A stretch of DNA of 64,000 nucleotides from Plasmodiophora brassicae (taxonomy: Eukaryota; Endomyxa: Phytomyxea; Phytomyxea; Plasmodiophorida). Both the position numbers and the translations under genes were made by a program. Positions 21,590 through 32,675 of the stretch are shown here, in pieces; positions within the stretch are counted from its first letter, which is position 1; each line of letters begins with the position of its first letter. The stretch spans positions 496,001-560,000 of the forward strand of contig CP145422.1 in the NCBI GenBank assembly GCA_036867785.1, given 5' to 3'. The notes below the pieces were generated by a model that saw only the letters and a list, made by a program, of their open reading frames with translations, was not told the DNA's origin and did no database searches.

Positions 21590-24133
21590 ATGGCGGACTG
21601 GTCCGTCTTCGAGGTCGAGGTGCAGAACGCGCCCACCTCGGTCAACTCCTGGGTCCGGTACCTGGAGGCGCGCCACCAGGACCCGCTCGATGCGCGCCGC
21701 TCGCTGTACGAGCGCGCGCTGCACGCCCTGCCGCTGTCGTACAAGATCTGGGTGCGGTACCTGCGTGACCTGGTGACGGCGGCGCGCTCCCGCGACCTGT
21801 CCGCCTGCGCAGACGACGCCGCCGACGCCATTGTCGCATTCGAACGCGCCGTCGCCGTCCTGTCGCACTGCCCGGTCCTCTGGATGCTGTACGCGAAATT
21901 CCTCTGGGCGTTCGGGCAGGTCACCAAGACGCGCCTGACGTTCGATCGCGCCCTGCAATCGCTGCCCGTCACGCAGCACCATCACGTGTGGCGTTATTAC
22001 ACGGCGTTCGCCGCCAACCATCCCGCTCTCGGATCCAAGGTCCACGCCGCTGTCCCTGACGAGACCGCCGTCCGCATCTTCAGGCGGTACGTCCACTTCG
22101 AACCGTCGGGGCGTTCGCAGTTCGCCGACGTTCTGCGACGCCTGCACCGGTACTCCGACCTGATGCAACTCCTGGCCGACTTGGTCAACGACGACGACTA
22201 CGTGCCCGAGCACGGCAAGACGCGCCTGGACCTGTGGAACGAACTGTGCCGCCTGCTGGTCGAGCACGCCGACGCCGTCCCGTCGACAATGTCGGCCGAC
22301 GCGGTCCTGCGCTCTGGCATGCAGCGCTATTCGGCGGAAACGGGCGCCCTGTGGGTGTCGCTGGCCCATTACTACGTCCGCCTCGGGCAGTTCGAGAAGG
22401 CGCGCGACATCTTCGAGGAGGCCATGGACACGCTGGTGACGATCCGCGACTTCACGGTCGTGTTCGACGCGTACGCCAGCTACGAAGAGAGCATGCTGGC
22501 CGCCAAGATGGAGGCGGACGACGATGCGGTTGACGATGATGACGATTTCAACATTGACGGCGACGATGTCGACCTGCGTCTGATGCGGCTCGAGAACCTG
22601 ATGAACCGTCGCCCGCTGCTCGTGAACTCGGTCCTGTTGAGGCAGAACCCGTACAGCGTCGGCGAGTGGCTGAAACGCGTCCGGATCGTCGGCGAGGACG
22701 ACGACGAGGCCGCCCTGCGGACGTACGTTGACGCGATCGACACGATCCGCCCCGCCGAAGCGGACGGCAAGCTGTCCCAGATCTGGATCGGGTTCGCCGG
22801 CCTCTACGAACGGAGCCGGGACGTCGACAGCGCCCGGGTCGTCTTCGAGCGCGCTGTGGCGGTCCAGTACCGAACTGTCGAAGAGCTCGCTGACGTGTGG
22901 TGCGCCTGGGTCGAGATGGAGCTGCGTTTGAAGAACTTCCAAACGGCCCTGGATGTTGTTCGCCGTGCAACGGCAGCGGTGCCCGAGAAGCGGGATCGTG
23001 CCAAGGCGGACGCGTACCGGCCCGTGCAGGAACGCGTTTGGCGGTCGACCAAGCTGTGGAGCCTGCGGGTCGACCTGGAGGAAAGCGTCGGTTCGCTGGA
23101 GTCGGCGCGCGCCGCCTACGACCGCATGATCGAGCTGAAGGTCGCGACGCCGCAGACGATCCTGAACTTTGCTGCGCTGCTCGAATCGCACCGGTTCTTC
23201 GAGGACGCCTTCCGAGCGTACGAGAAGGGCCTTGCGCGGTTCGAGTTCCCGCACGCCATGCCGATCTGGAAGACGTACCTGACCAAATTCGTGCAACGTT
23301 ATGGCGGCAAGAAGCTGGAGCGCGCCCGCGAACTGTTCGAACAGGCGGTGGAAGGCGCGCCCGCCGACAGCGCCAAGGTCCTGTACCTGATGTACGCCAA
23401 GCTCGAGGAGGATTACGGTTTGGCACGGCACGCCCTCCAGATCTACGATCGTGCCGTACAACGCGTCAAGGACGATGATAAGCTGGAGCTGTTCCAGATC
23501 TACGTGAACAAGGCCGGCGAGTTCTTTGGCGTGACGCGGACCAGGGAGGTCTACGAGAAGGCGATCGCGACGTTGCCGCGGGCGCTGATCAGGCACGTCT
23601 GCCTGCAGTACGCCCAGCTGGAGACGCGCCTGGGCGAGGTTGATCGCGTCCGCGCGTTGTACACGTACTGTAGCCAGTTCTGCAACCCGAACACGGACAC
23701 TGTGTTCTGGCAGACGTTCCACGACTTCGAGGTGCAGCATGGCAACGAGGACACGTTCAGGGAGATGCTCAGGGTCCGGCGCACGGTCGCCGCCGACATG
23801 GCCCAGACGCACTTCGTGTCGGCGACCTTGGCGCAGGCGAACGCGCTGGCCGCGGCCGCGGGTGGCGAAGCCACGATCGCCAAGAACGAAATGGAGGCGC
23901 TCGAAATGCAGGCTGAACAAGCAGCGCCCGCGATCCTGGCGACGACGCCGGCGGTGAACCCGGATGAGATTGCGCTGGCTGACGAAGAGGAAGAGGAGGA
24001 AGAGGAGCCCGATGTGCGCATCGAGCAGAAGACGGTGCCGCAAGCGGTCTTCGGTAGCGTTAATGCCCCAGCGGCGGCGGCCGCCGCCACGAAACCGCTT
24101 GGCGCGCTGGCCAGGTTTAAGAACAGGGTCTGA
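21590..24133 (+). CDS. SYF1: pre-mRNA splicing factor SYF1/XAB2
   Basis: 847-residue intronless protein, close to the usual length of about 855. It consists almost wholly of HAT (half-TPR) repeats that scaffold the NineTeen complex of the spliceosome; the human orthologue also acts in transcription-coupled repair. Diagnostic blocks: NSWVRYLEARHQDP, LPVTQHHHVWRYY, LVNDDDYVPEHGKT, FEKARDIFEEAM, NRRPLLVNSVLLRQNP, YLTKFVQRYGGKKLERARELFEQA, EEDYGLARHALQIYDRA and DFEVQHGNEDTFREMLRVRR, then an acidic patch and PQAVFGSVNA as in orthologues. I chose the ATG at 21590 because the conserved region starts there, although the frame is open for 210 bp upstream. Absence of introns contrasts with most neighbours. 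Confidence 0.95.
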   Translation: MADWSVFEVEVQNAPTSVNSWVRYLEARHQDPLDARRSLYERALHALPLSYKIWVRYLRDLVTAARSRDLSACADDAADAIVAFERAVAVLSHCPVLWMLYAKFLWAFGQVTKTRLTFDRALQSLPVTQHHHVWRYYTAFAANHPALGSKVHAAVPDETAVRIFRRYVHFEPSGRSQFADVLRRLHRYSDLMQLLADLVNDDDYVPEHGKTRLDLWNELCRLLVEHADAVPSTMSADAVLRSGMQRYSAETGALWVSLAHYYVRLGQFEKARDIFEEAMDTLVTIRDFTVVFDAYASYEESMLAAKMEADDDAVDDDDDFNIDGDDVDLRLMRLENLMNRRPLLVNSVLLRQNPYSVGEWLKRVRIVGEDDDEAALRTYVDAIDTIRPAEADGKLSQIWIGFAGLYERSRDVDSARVVFERAVAVQYRTVEELADVWCAWVEMELRLKNFQTALDVVRRATAAVPEKRDRAKADAYRPVQERVWRSTKLWSLRVDLEESVGSLESARAAYDRMIELKVATPQTILNFAALLESHRFFEDAFRAYEKGLARFEFPHAMPIWKTYLTKFVQRYGGKKLERARELFEQAVEGAPADSAKVLYLMYAKLEEDYGLARHALQIYDRAVQRVKDDDKLELFQIYVNKAGEFFGVTRTREVYEKAIATLPRALIRHVCLQYAQLETRLGEVDRVRALYTYCSQFCNPNTDTVFWQTFHDFEVQHGNEDTFREMLRVRRTVAADMAQTHFVSATLAQANALAAAAGGEATIAKNEMEALEMQAEQAAPAILATTPAVNPDEIALADEEEEEEEEPDVRIEQKTVPQAVFGSVNAPAAAAAATKPLGALARFKNRV

Positions 24134-24261
24134 ACGTGTGCACGGGGGGCCTCTGCAATATACAGACATGTCTATGCCAATGGTGGTCGTGCACCGGCGA
24201 TGCTCCGCTTGCACATGTTACAGTATAACGCAATCGCAGCCGTGTACAATGATTGGAACAA

Positions 24262-26751
24262 TCAATCCAGGGAGAGACCCTTCGAGAGCAGGAATGCCCT
24301 CTGGTTTGGCTCCCGACCGAGGAACTGGCGGAGGCTGTCGATCGCGTCTCGCGAGCCTCCGGGAGCGAGAATCATGTTGCGATAGTCGTCGCCGACGGCG
24401 GGGTCGAGAAGGTGGCCCTCCTTGAACCGCGATGCAAACATGTCCATGGAGTAGACCGAGCTCCACATGTAGCCGTAGTACTGGCTGTCGTACCCGCCAG
24501 CCAGATGACCAAACGATGCAGCGAAATTGGTACCCGGCGTCATTGGGACACCTAGGATCTGCTGCTGCAGCGTCGCCAACAGGGACTTGGTGTCAGATTT
24601 CGGGCGGGAGTGAATGGTCTGGTCGAACAGCCCAAACAGCAGTTGTCGCTTCTCGGTCAGCCCCGCGTTGGCGTTCTTGCTGCGAACAAGCTTCCCGATC
24701 AGATCGTCGGGGAGCTTCTTCGAATTGTCGTCGACGTGCCCAGACAGGAGCAACAGCGTTGATGCTTCCCAGCACCAGTTTTCGAGCATCTGGGAGGGGC
24801 ACTCTGCGGCATACGTTAGATGCAGTGAAACACAAAGCGTTGGAGAGTCCGTTTGAGATACCAACGAAGTCGCGCTCCACACGTGTGCCAGAGAACCGGG
24901 CCCATTGCACATTGGAGCACAACTGGTGCATCACGTGGCCGAACTCGTGGAACAGCGTGACGACCTCCTGATGTCGCAGGAGCGACGGCTTTGAAGGCGC
25001 CGGTTTCGTGAAGTTGGTCACCATCGCAGCGACCGGAATTTGAGGGCCCGCGTTCACAGATCGCTTGTTGCATTGCGCCTAGAGGAGCACATTCCGTCAG
25101 CACCATCGCCCCTCGCGAACGTGACATCCAATCAACCTGCAGGCCAAAGACAGCTGCGTGCCCGTACTTCCCTATGTAGGCCGCGGCGTCAGAACCAAGT
25201 CACGTGCTGAACAGCGGAACGTCACACGGGTACCTTCGCGGGGATGAAGGTCCAGGTAGAAATAGCCCACCAGTGTGCCAGTACGCGAATCATGGACGGC
25301 AAACAGTTCGACATCGTCATGCCAGGCCTTGGCATTGTCCACGCGAGTGAACTTGAGCGACAGCAGCTTCTGGTATATTTCGAGCATGCCCTTCATCACG
25401 ACATGCAACGGGAAGTACTGCTTGATGACTTCGTGGTCCACATCATACTTGGTTTTCTCACGCAAGTTGAGATAGAACGAGAAGTCCCACTGGTTGATGC
25501 GACCATCGAAGGGTTCGCCGCGCGCCGCTTTGTCTTGACGCTTGAGCTCCAGAAGTTCAGCCAGCTCGTTGTCTGCCAGAGCCTGGAGCTTGACGTTCAG
25601 TGACTCCAGGAATTCGCGAACCTTGACGGGTGATTTCGCCATCCGAATATCCAACGTGTACGTAGCATGGTCGGGGAACCCAAGCAGGTTGGCTTTCTCG
25701 TGACGCAGTTCAAGAAGGCGCTCAAGGATGGGCGTGTTGGGGTCCTTGCACCGGCTGTTGAACGTGAACTCCACCTGCCGACGCGTGTCCTCGACCTTGC
25801 AGAGTTTCATGACCGGTACCGATTCCGGGTACTTCATCGTGACAATGTACCGCCCGTCGTCCGACTTGTTCAATCGTTCCAGGAAATCAGAAGGCATGCC
25901 TTCCAGCTGGTCCTCGGTGAACAGACACTTCGAGTTCTCTTCGCCCAAGTTCCTCGAGAACTCGATCTGCTTCTCCGTGATCTCCTTCTGGATCGCCTGG
26001 ACTCGTGTACGAGTTGCTTCGTCCAGCTCCAGGCCGTTTCGGCGGAAGTCACGAAGCAGCCGATCGAGCAATCGACGATCTTCAACGTCCAGCCCCTTCG
26101 GGTTCGACAGATCGAACCGGACGAGGCTGTCGAACACGTCTTTCCGCATCCCACTTTCAACTTTTAAAAACAAGTCAGATCATTGATCGGTTTGGAAGAT
26201 CGTAGCAAGCACGAACCGAAGTAGGCGGTGACCTTCTTATCGGCGTCAGCGCACGCGTCGCGAATGCCTTTATCAGCGTGAACATGTTGCATGAATTCGC
26301 AACTGGTGATGATGGGTGATAGGATGCGTTCCTGATCGGCGAGCGGAAGTACAGTATTCTCGAACGTGTGCTTCCCGTCAGGTACGGCGGCGACGCCGTC
26401 CTCAATCTGTTTCGAGCGCGTAATGACCTCATCGGCCAGCGCCGCGATCGCATCAACGTCCAGATCGAATCGCAACTTGGAGTGAGCCGCGATCGGTGAC
26501 GCTTGCCGAATCGCGTCGTCGAACACTTCAAGGGGGACATCGTTCAAAGCAGCGCCGAGAACGTCGACGAACGCCTCTAGACAATAAATCAGTCACACGG
26601 CCATTCCCGAAGACAGCTCTCATGCACTACGATTGGTCAGCTTGGAGGATACGTCCGGGACGCCGACCAGCTTGCAAACGGCCTGCGCTGCCGACACCCG
26701 CCCATCCAGGCTCCGCAGGACCTGGCGCCTGAATGCGTTGACCATTGACAT
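24262..26751 (-). CDS. thimet oligopeptidase (M3 zinc metallopeptidase)
   Basis: Zinc endopeptidase that degrades short peptides in the cytosol or mitochondria. The active site is [12 protein letters not shown] (HExxH), followed by [24 protein letters not shown], which supplies the third zinc ligand, and the substrate loop [19 protein letters not shown]-terminal family blocks ([38 protein letters not shown]) are present. Five or so introns of about 54-60 bp were found, at [38 protein letters not shown] and DFV|ECPSQ; each restores frame and alignment. The first ATG in the 5' exon (26751) starts an amphipathic basic stretch ([16 protein letters not shown]) that could be a mitochondrial presequence. 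Confidence 0.92.
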
Positions 26752-27247
26752 CCGCGGCCCCAGGCCAAGTTCCACAATGGCGCCGCCGAATGGAACAGCA
26801 CCCGGGGCCGCAATACCAAAAACGTTCGTAAAATCGTTGTTGCTGGTTTTTGCGGAAACGCTCAACAGTTTGTCCACACAAGGCCAATAGTGGCATATTT
26901 AAAGGCAATGCCCCGCCCCTGTACCCATCATCCATGTCATTGTACGCACCTGTCACCCGTCGTTTCGCTTGGCGGCCAGCGGTATCCACCCGTACCCGGC
27001 TCATTGCCGACAGCTGCGTTCCAACCGCCACACACCATGCGTTTTATCCCAAATGATGAAGTGAGCGAGGCATATAGCATACAGGCGTCTACCTTCGCGA
27101 GCAGCACACCTCTTTTTCTGGCGCCATGTGTTGATTTTACACCCAGCAACCAGCACCGCTGAACATTCCGGCACGAGCACCGCGGAACATCCCGACACCA
27201 TCTGCGTTTGGATGAAAGCGAGGAATACAGCAATATGACGAAGAGCT
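26752..27247. other. intergenic, with inverted copy of a PAS exon piece
   Basis: Between the start of the peptidase gene and the 3' end of the Zn2Cys6-PAS gene. The frame open upstream of 26751 lacks an ATG. At 27052-27126 the plus strand carries a diverged, inverted copy of coding sequence from the neighbouring minus-strand gene. Otherwise no gene is seen. Confidence 0.5.
27052..27126 (+). repeat. inverted partial duplicate of PAS-exon segment
   Basis: Read on the plus strand, this segment encodes NDEVSEAYS...FASSTPLFLAPC, matching NDEVNEAYT...FREQRTCFLAPC encoded on the minus strand at 27487-27554. Shared runs at DNA level include TGATGAAGTGA, CGAGGCATA and TTCGCGAGCAGC. It is not part of a longer open gene on the plus strand, so it is probably a decayed inverted copy. 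Confidence 0.6.
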
Positions 27248-28438
27248 TTAGTATGTGATTTGGTCAATATCGTACACGATTCTCCAGAACCATGCGCGCT
27301 CCTTGCCCGGCTCGCAGACGGTGAAGCTCTGCACGAGCATGAAGCAGCGACCCTGCACGGTACGGCCGTCTCTGCAGACGAACGTTTGCCTGCAGCAATG
27401 CATGGCGTCGCCGCCCTCGATGGCGTTCTTCGCCAACACGTACGCAATGCACGGCCACGACGACTCCATCAGGAACTTCCAGCAGGGAGCCAGGAAACAG
27501 GTGCGCTGCTCGCGAAAGTAGATGCTTGTGTATGCCTCGTTCACTTCATCGTTTGTGTAGCCGAATAGCGCTTCTGCAGCCTTGTTCATCGTCGCTACAC
27601 GATGCATATGGGTCCCTTCTATGGGACGGAACAAAGTTAGATAGTGTACCAGACAGGCGGCAGCGTAGCTCGTCTACCAATGACCAGCGTCGACATCAGA
27701 ATCGCGTTTGACTCGTTGAAGCATGTCGTCAGGGGAAATGGCATAGATATCGGTGGAGCCAAAACCGTCCATTCGCCCCTCTTAATGTCCTCCTTGACAC
27801 ATAACTGGTCGTCCGGTAACAACTGTGCAATAGGCCCTTTGAGATACGCATCCCTATAGACAGATGACTCCAACTCAGCAACCGATACGTTTCCCTGTCC
27901 CGACGTGTGCAATGGTTACTGTTGAAAGGATGGCAGGTTATGGATGAACTCAGGCGAGAAGTAGTGGTGCCCACGTGCCGTCATCTGTCTGAGCTCTTCC
28001 GGCATAATCCTAGACGTCTCCAGCGGTGTCGGTACCGACAGCGATGATTGCGCAGGGCATGCAGGGAGAGTAATATCATGGAGACTTCGAAGGTCCGCAA
28101 GGCAATCAGCGATGGTCCCGAGCCGTACACATCGTAAGCACGGCCGGAAATCGCTACATCGTACTTTGCTTCGCACCTGCGCACCAGCGTCAGAAACAAA
28201 AGTATGGGGAGTTCGGTTGAAACCATACGCAACACGAGCAGGCGGCTGCCGCCCGTGGTTCCCGCCTTTTGGATAGCGATGCGGACGGCACGGCGACTCG
28301 ATCAGCACATTCCGTCCCTGACCTGCTTCGGCACTGGTTGCATGGTCGCTCGCCGTTGCACTTTACTTTTCGGCTAGCGCACGATGCGCATGCCGACCGC
28401 TGGCGCGGGGTCACCTTTGGCGCGGCCTTGCCGGACAT
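27248..28438 (-). CDS. tandem Zn2Cys6 transcription factor with PAS-like domain
   Basis: The first exon (ATG at 28438) gives a perfect Zn(II)2Cys6 cluster: Cys17, 20, 27, 33, 36 and 44, in CASCASRKVKCNGERPCNQC. A linker of about 20 residues leads to a second cluster, split by an intron, with Cys67, 70, 77, 83, 86 and 95 (CSCC|VRSKVRCSDFRPCLRC). Downstream, RIMPEELRQMTARGHHYFSPEF and a PAS-like block (ATMNKAAEALFGYTNDEV) lie in later exons joined by short introns. Zn2Cys6 proteins bind CGG-type half-sites, usually as dimers; two clusters in one chain could bind two half-sites as a monomer. Targets unknown. An inverted fragment of the PAS exon lies just downstream. Confidence 0.75.
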
Positions 28439-28894
28439 TCTGCGAATGCAGCACGAAGCGTTACAGAGAGGATCCCACGCGGCCCGACACCTAACCAAAC
28501 ACGCTTCCGCACCTGCGTTATACGCCGATATGGAGGGCGATAGATAGCAGAGCGGCCAGTCGAGTGAGGAAACGGCGTCGTCCACGGGGCGGGGGGTCGG
28601 CATTTCACGGTCCGCGTGTCGATGTTACTCGGTCACGTCGACACACGCAGTTTCAAATCCCCGATCCGGGACCCCTGGTCACTGTGCGTTGCGCGATGGA
28701 AACACGATAGTAGAGCGGGGTTCCCTCGTGCCGCAGGCCGCTTTCGACACCGTGTCACTGAGGCTGGCGCTGATCAAACTAACTGCGGGAGAACCGTAGC
28801 AGATTTTGCAATTTGGTTGACCTCATGACTCATGAGCACGACCAGTCCCAGGCGGCTCACGGCGATGCAGTCTAATATACAGAAACACGATTTA

Positions 28895-30025
28895 CTATGT
28901 TTCGATTGCTGATGGATAATATGCGGCAAGGTAATAGTACGTTGCCGGGAATGCGAACAGCAGGCCGTCCTGTGCTATGGTTACAAGCAATATCGAAAAC
29001 TAGACGAAGCCCATACACATACGATTCGGTCGAGCAAGCCGCCCCATCCTAGCAGGACCGTTCCCATGTCCTTAACGTTCAGGCCACGTTTAATCAGGCT
29101 CTCAACAAGGTCACCTGTGCAATGGGTTAGGATCTGAGGAACACCTAAACGAATATAGCGCACCAAGTGAGCCGGCAATGGATATCACGCAAGGCAACGC
29201 TATGCTTCTTGAACCGACCAGAGGAAACTTTGACGCTACAGCACACCTGTCAATAACAGCTACGAAGGATATCACAAGGCCTGCTGTACCGGGGAAAAAG
29301 AAGCCATGAAGCGAGTCGAAGGCGAGAGAGGCGAGGACGCCGGTGAGTACAGCGGCAACATATCCCTCGAGCGTCTTCCCGGGGCTGATCCATGACACCC
29401 GGTGGCGGCCAAACACGGCGCCGCCGAACAAAGCACCCGTTTCTCCGACCCCAATTACGACGATGACGTATATGAGCACATCGAGCGCCCATTGCTGCTT
29501 ATTGAGCAACGCTGCATAGCCAATGTTGCATCCGATGTACCACGTGCAGAAGCACGTCGCCAGGAGTTGCAGATGAATCGTCGTGTCCGTTTTCGAATGT
29601 CCAACTTGAAGTATAACATACAGACAGCATATCAGTATCATTGCGCCTGACACCGATGTAAGGATGGTGGCGGGCAATCGTTCGCAGGGACAATACCGTT
29701 TGTCGCATGGAGCAGACCGGATTCGCCGTACATGACCGCTGCGAATACGATACCCGGAGCAAACAGCGCCCATATCAGTCGCATCAACACTGACGATTGG
29801 CATCCAATGCCGCGATCCAGATTGCTCTTCAATTCCAAACTCGCCTACACGCCAGTCGGGGTTAGACCAGGACGGGTACCGCGACCTCCAAGCCCGTCGT
29901 CGCCTTACGAGGAGCGACAACGCCAATCCGAACACAATTCTCAGCGACGCGTTCAACAGCAGAAACAGGGCGATCGGTGCCACGATGCCAAACGCGAGGA
30001 ACCGCGACCTCAGGTTCATTCCCAT
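28895..30025 (-). CDS. phosphatidate cytidylyltransferase (CDP-DAG synthase)
   Basis: Membrane enzyme making CDP-diacylglycerol from phosphatidate and CTP. Several hydrophobic segments are followed by the core VGETGALFGGAVFGR, SWISPGKTLEGYVAAVLTG and the C-terminal signature GDLVESLIKRGLNVKDMGTV, then LLGWGGLLDRID, then FAFPATYYYLAAYYPSAIE. A short intron (GTATGTG...AGCACAG) splits DRI|DGLLF and restores the canonical DRID. Two positions are unusual: the family PGHGG reads LGWGG, and the usual Asp-x-x-Ala-Tyr reads ETGAL. The SPGKTLEG form resembles bacterial and plastid CdsA more than the SPKKTWEG of typical eukaryotic enzymes. The start is the ATG at 30025; exon edges in 29600-29900 are approximate. 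Confidence 0.85.
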
Positions 30026-30166
30026 CGTCGTTGGGCGCACAACGGGCGGACTCCGACGTAAACTATTTCGAGATCGGCGGTGATCTAAACCATGATGACA
30101 AGCAGTACGTCACACTCGGTCGCATCCGAATGTGATGCCTCTTGTATTTATGCATTATGTATGACT

Positions 30167-31957
30167 TTATGCGAATGTGAAGGTGCGAACGGTGGCCGCC
30201 TCGACGGGAACAGGAACGCAGTCCAGGTTCCTGACATCGAGGATGTCGTGCTTGACGGAGCTGACGTTGTTGATGTACCTGACCAGTTCCGCGTCTGTGC
30301 ATGTCGATTGAACGATAAACGGATGGTGCTATATGGAACTCAGGTGCCACCCCATAGGCAAGGTTGGTGCTATTACCAGTAGCGATTCGGCAGATGGGCG
30401 ATCCGAAGGTGACCGACTTACACTGCCAACCGGTCATAAAGCGCGAACGTGATTCACCACGAATGCATACCATGACGATACAAAGTCGTTGAATTCGTTG
30501 GAAAACATGTTCCCTGGAAGGCGGGGTGTAGGGCAGGTCGACACCGTATCCAGCATGTCCCAGAAAGCGGGTTTGCTTCTTGATCGAAAAGCGGTCTGGG
30601 TGAAGGGGAAGTACCCTAACGCGCATTCCATTAAGGTGATCCCAAAGCTCCTGCGAATACAGCTACCACTAAGCGACGATGGAGAAATGCACCGCACCGT
30701 CACGGTTTACCATATATCGCTGGAGACGGTGTGGTTTTCACCCATGATCCTCTCCGGTGACATATACGAAACCTGCCAGATGATCGTCAAGCGACACTTG
30801 TCTACTCTTCAACAACAGTCTCGTACCGTTCCGACGAACGTGTGGCGATTTCTCGTGACGTTGGATACCTTGCCACTGACACCAAAATCGGCCAGTTTGA
30901 CCTGGCTTGTCCACATCAGTCGTCGACCACGAACGTTCACACTTGACAGACTAACGCGTCCCATCGAGTTTAAAAGAATGTTGCTCGGTTTCAGATCCCG
31001 ATGTATGATCCCCTTCGAACAGTGCAGGTATACCAAGCCATGTAGAATCTACATAATGCCACAGCCGTTTCAGACTCCATCGAGCACTTTGTTACGTCGT
31101 CGCGTTGGTACCTGTTTGGCAATTGCCGAGATAATGTATTCTGGTATCGAGCTGTTTAATGACCGCGTTGCCAAATCCTTGAGTGAGCCCTAATAACGCA
31201 TCGTCATAAACACAGAATGGTTCCCGCTCGACGAACCGGCATACGGAATCCATGTACTCCATGACGATCGAGGCGCAGGAGTTGCTGTAGAACGCGCCGT
31301 GAAAGCTGACGATACTCGGGGAATTGCACTCGTGAAGGGCGCGCAGTTCGGCAATGATCGGCTGGACACGTTCTGCCGACGTATCCAAGTCGACCTGCTT
31401 CAACGCCAGCAGCTGCCGTGTCGCTTTGTGTCTCACGATGCGCACGCGCGACGTACTGCCGACACCACACACCTGATCCCGTCAAATTAGAACAAGGCAG
31501 AACCGACATCCTGGACGCTGACCCGTACCGCAAACACTTCAAGTTCATTGATGCCCGAAATTTGGATGTCGACTCGCGTTGTTTGATGACCGTCAACCAC
31601 ATCGGCATCGCTTACCGGGCGCGACGAATCCACGAGAGACGTCAGACCCGCGGCTTTGACACTCGGGCCCAACGTGAATCCTTTGCCATCGATCTGAAAA
31701 TCTCCAATCACGAAGGCTCCTGAATGAGTGAGCCGAACCTGTTTGCAGATTAGGGGACGTGGTTCATTCCACAGGCGAATTGCAACCCGGACCTGGCTCT
31801 TCAGGACGTCGTCGACATCGTTCTCGTCAACGCACAGCGCCGGTGGTCGTCTCCGACGAAAACCAGGCTTGTTATTACGACCTGACTGGCGACGAGACGT
31901 CAAGCCAGGCTGCTGCTGCCTGGACCTGGTGTTCGCTCGCGTATTTGGTGGCGCCAT
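30167..31957 (-). CDS. MAP kinase kinase (MEK family)
   Basis: Dual-specificity kinase. Exon 1 (ATG at 31957) encodes a basic N-terminus and a 130-residue leader. The kinase domain then begins [29 protein letters not shown] (glycine loop and ATP lysine). [21 protein letters not shown] is followed by an intron, then [16 protein letters not shown] with the MEK-typical DFGVSG and [19 protein letters not shown] and the end [17 protein letters not shown] follow. The stop is at 30167-30169. Introns are short but several junctions (30330-30440, 31040-31190) are only bracketed. It lies 140 bp upstream of the CDP-DAG synthase gene on the same strand. Substrate MAPK not identifiable. Confidence 0.85.
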
Positions 31958-32172
31958 TGCCGCCCCCAGACCTATGTGCGTTGATCGCTGACCGGGTGAG
32001 GAGCGTAACGCGACCCTCTCGGCAGCCTCCTCCCCTCCTCGTTCCGTCTCTGACAGCACGCATTACGACTTAGGTATGTCAGCGTGGGCGTCGTAGGAGC
32101 CAAAGGTGGCGGTGCGGCCGCGGGGCGGGGTGTTTGCGTCGACGGCACCGTTGTCGCCGGGCACATCGCGCG

Positions 32173-32572
32173 ATGGTGGTCCGATTGCGGTTGGCACGAT
32201 TCGGGCGACACAAGCTGCCGTTCTACAGGATGGTGGCCGTTGATTCGCGGGTGCGCCGCGATGGGAAACCGCTGGAGGTGGTCGGCACCTGGAATCCGCT
32301 GCCCGACAAGTTCGGCGCCAAACACCTCCGATTGAACATGGAACGCGTCAAGTACTGGGTACCTCTAGCGACATGGGATCTTGCTATGTGTAGACAGGGA
32401 GATGACGAATCTAGTCTAGTTGGGTGTAGGCGCGCAACCGACCTCCATCGTCCATAACTTGTTGTCCAAGGCCGATCTCCTTGAACCGCCCTGCGTGCCG
32501 ACGCCGGACCCGAACAACCCGAAGGGCAAGAAGAAGGACAAGGAGAAGTCGAAGAAGGCGACATCCAAATAA
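32173..32572 (+). CDS. mitochondrial ribosomal protein bS16m
   Basis: 112 residues from join(32173..32358, 32420..32572) with a 61-bp intron between KYW and LGVGAQPT. VVRLRLARFGRHKLPFYRMV and DSRVRRDGKPLEVVGTWNP are the bacterial S16 N-terminus, and RVKYWLGVGAQPTSIVHNLL its central block. The C-terminus ends in a lysine-rich tail (PKGKKKDKEKSKKATSK) beyond the bacterial core. It is expected in the small subunit of the mitochondrial ribosome. The MAPKK gene diverges on the other side. Confidence 0.93.
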
Positions 32573-32675
32573 CGTTCCATCACGACAGATAAACGCTACA
32601 TGGAGAGATGGCTTCCAATATGGTGATCACACAGTAACAGTTTCATTGTGATCTGTCGTCAAGAACCCCAAGGAT

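Noticed and set aside
21398-24214. 938-residue open frame on the minus strand across the SYF1 gene
   Set aside because: It is the exact antisense of a strongly conserved coding sequence. The composition (Arg, Val, His, Leu-rich) follows from the GC-rich codon third positions on the other strand, and no domain is present.
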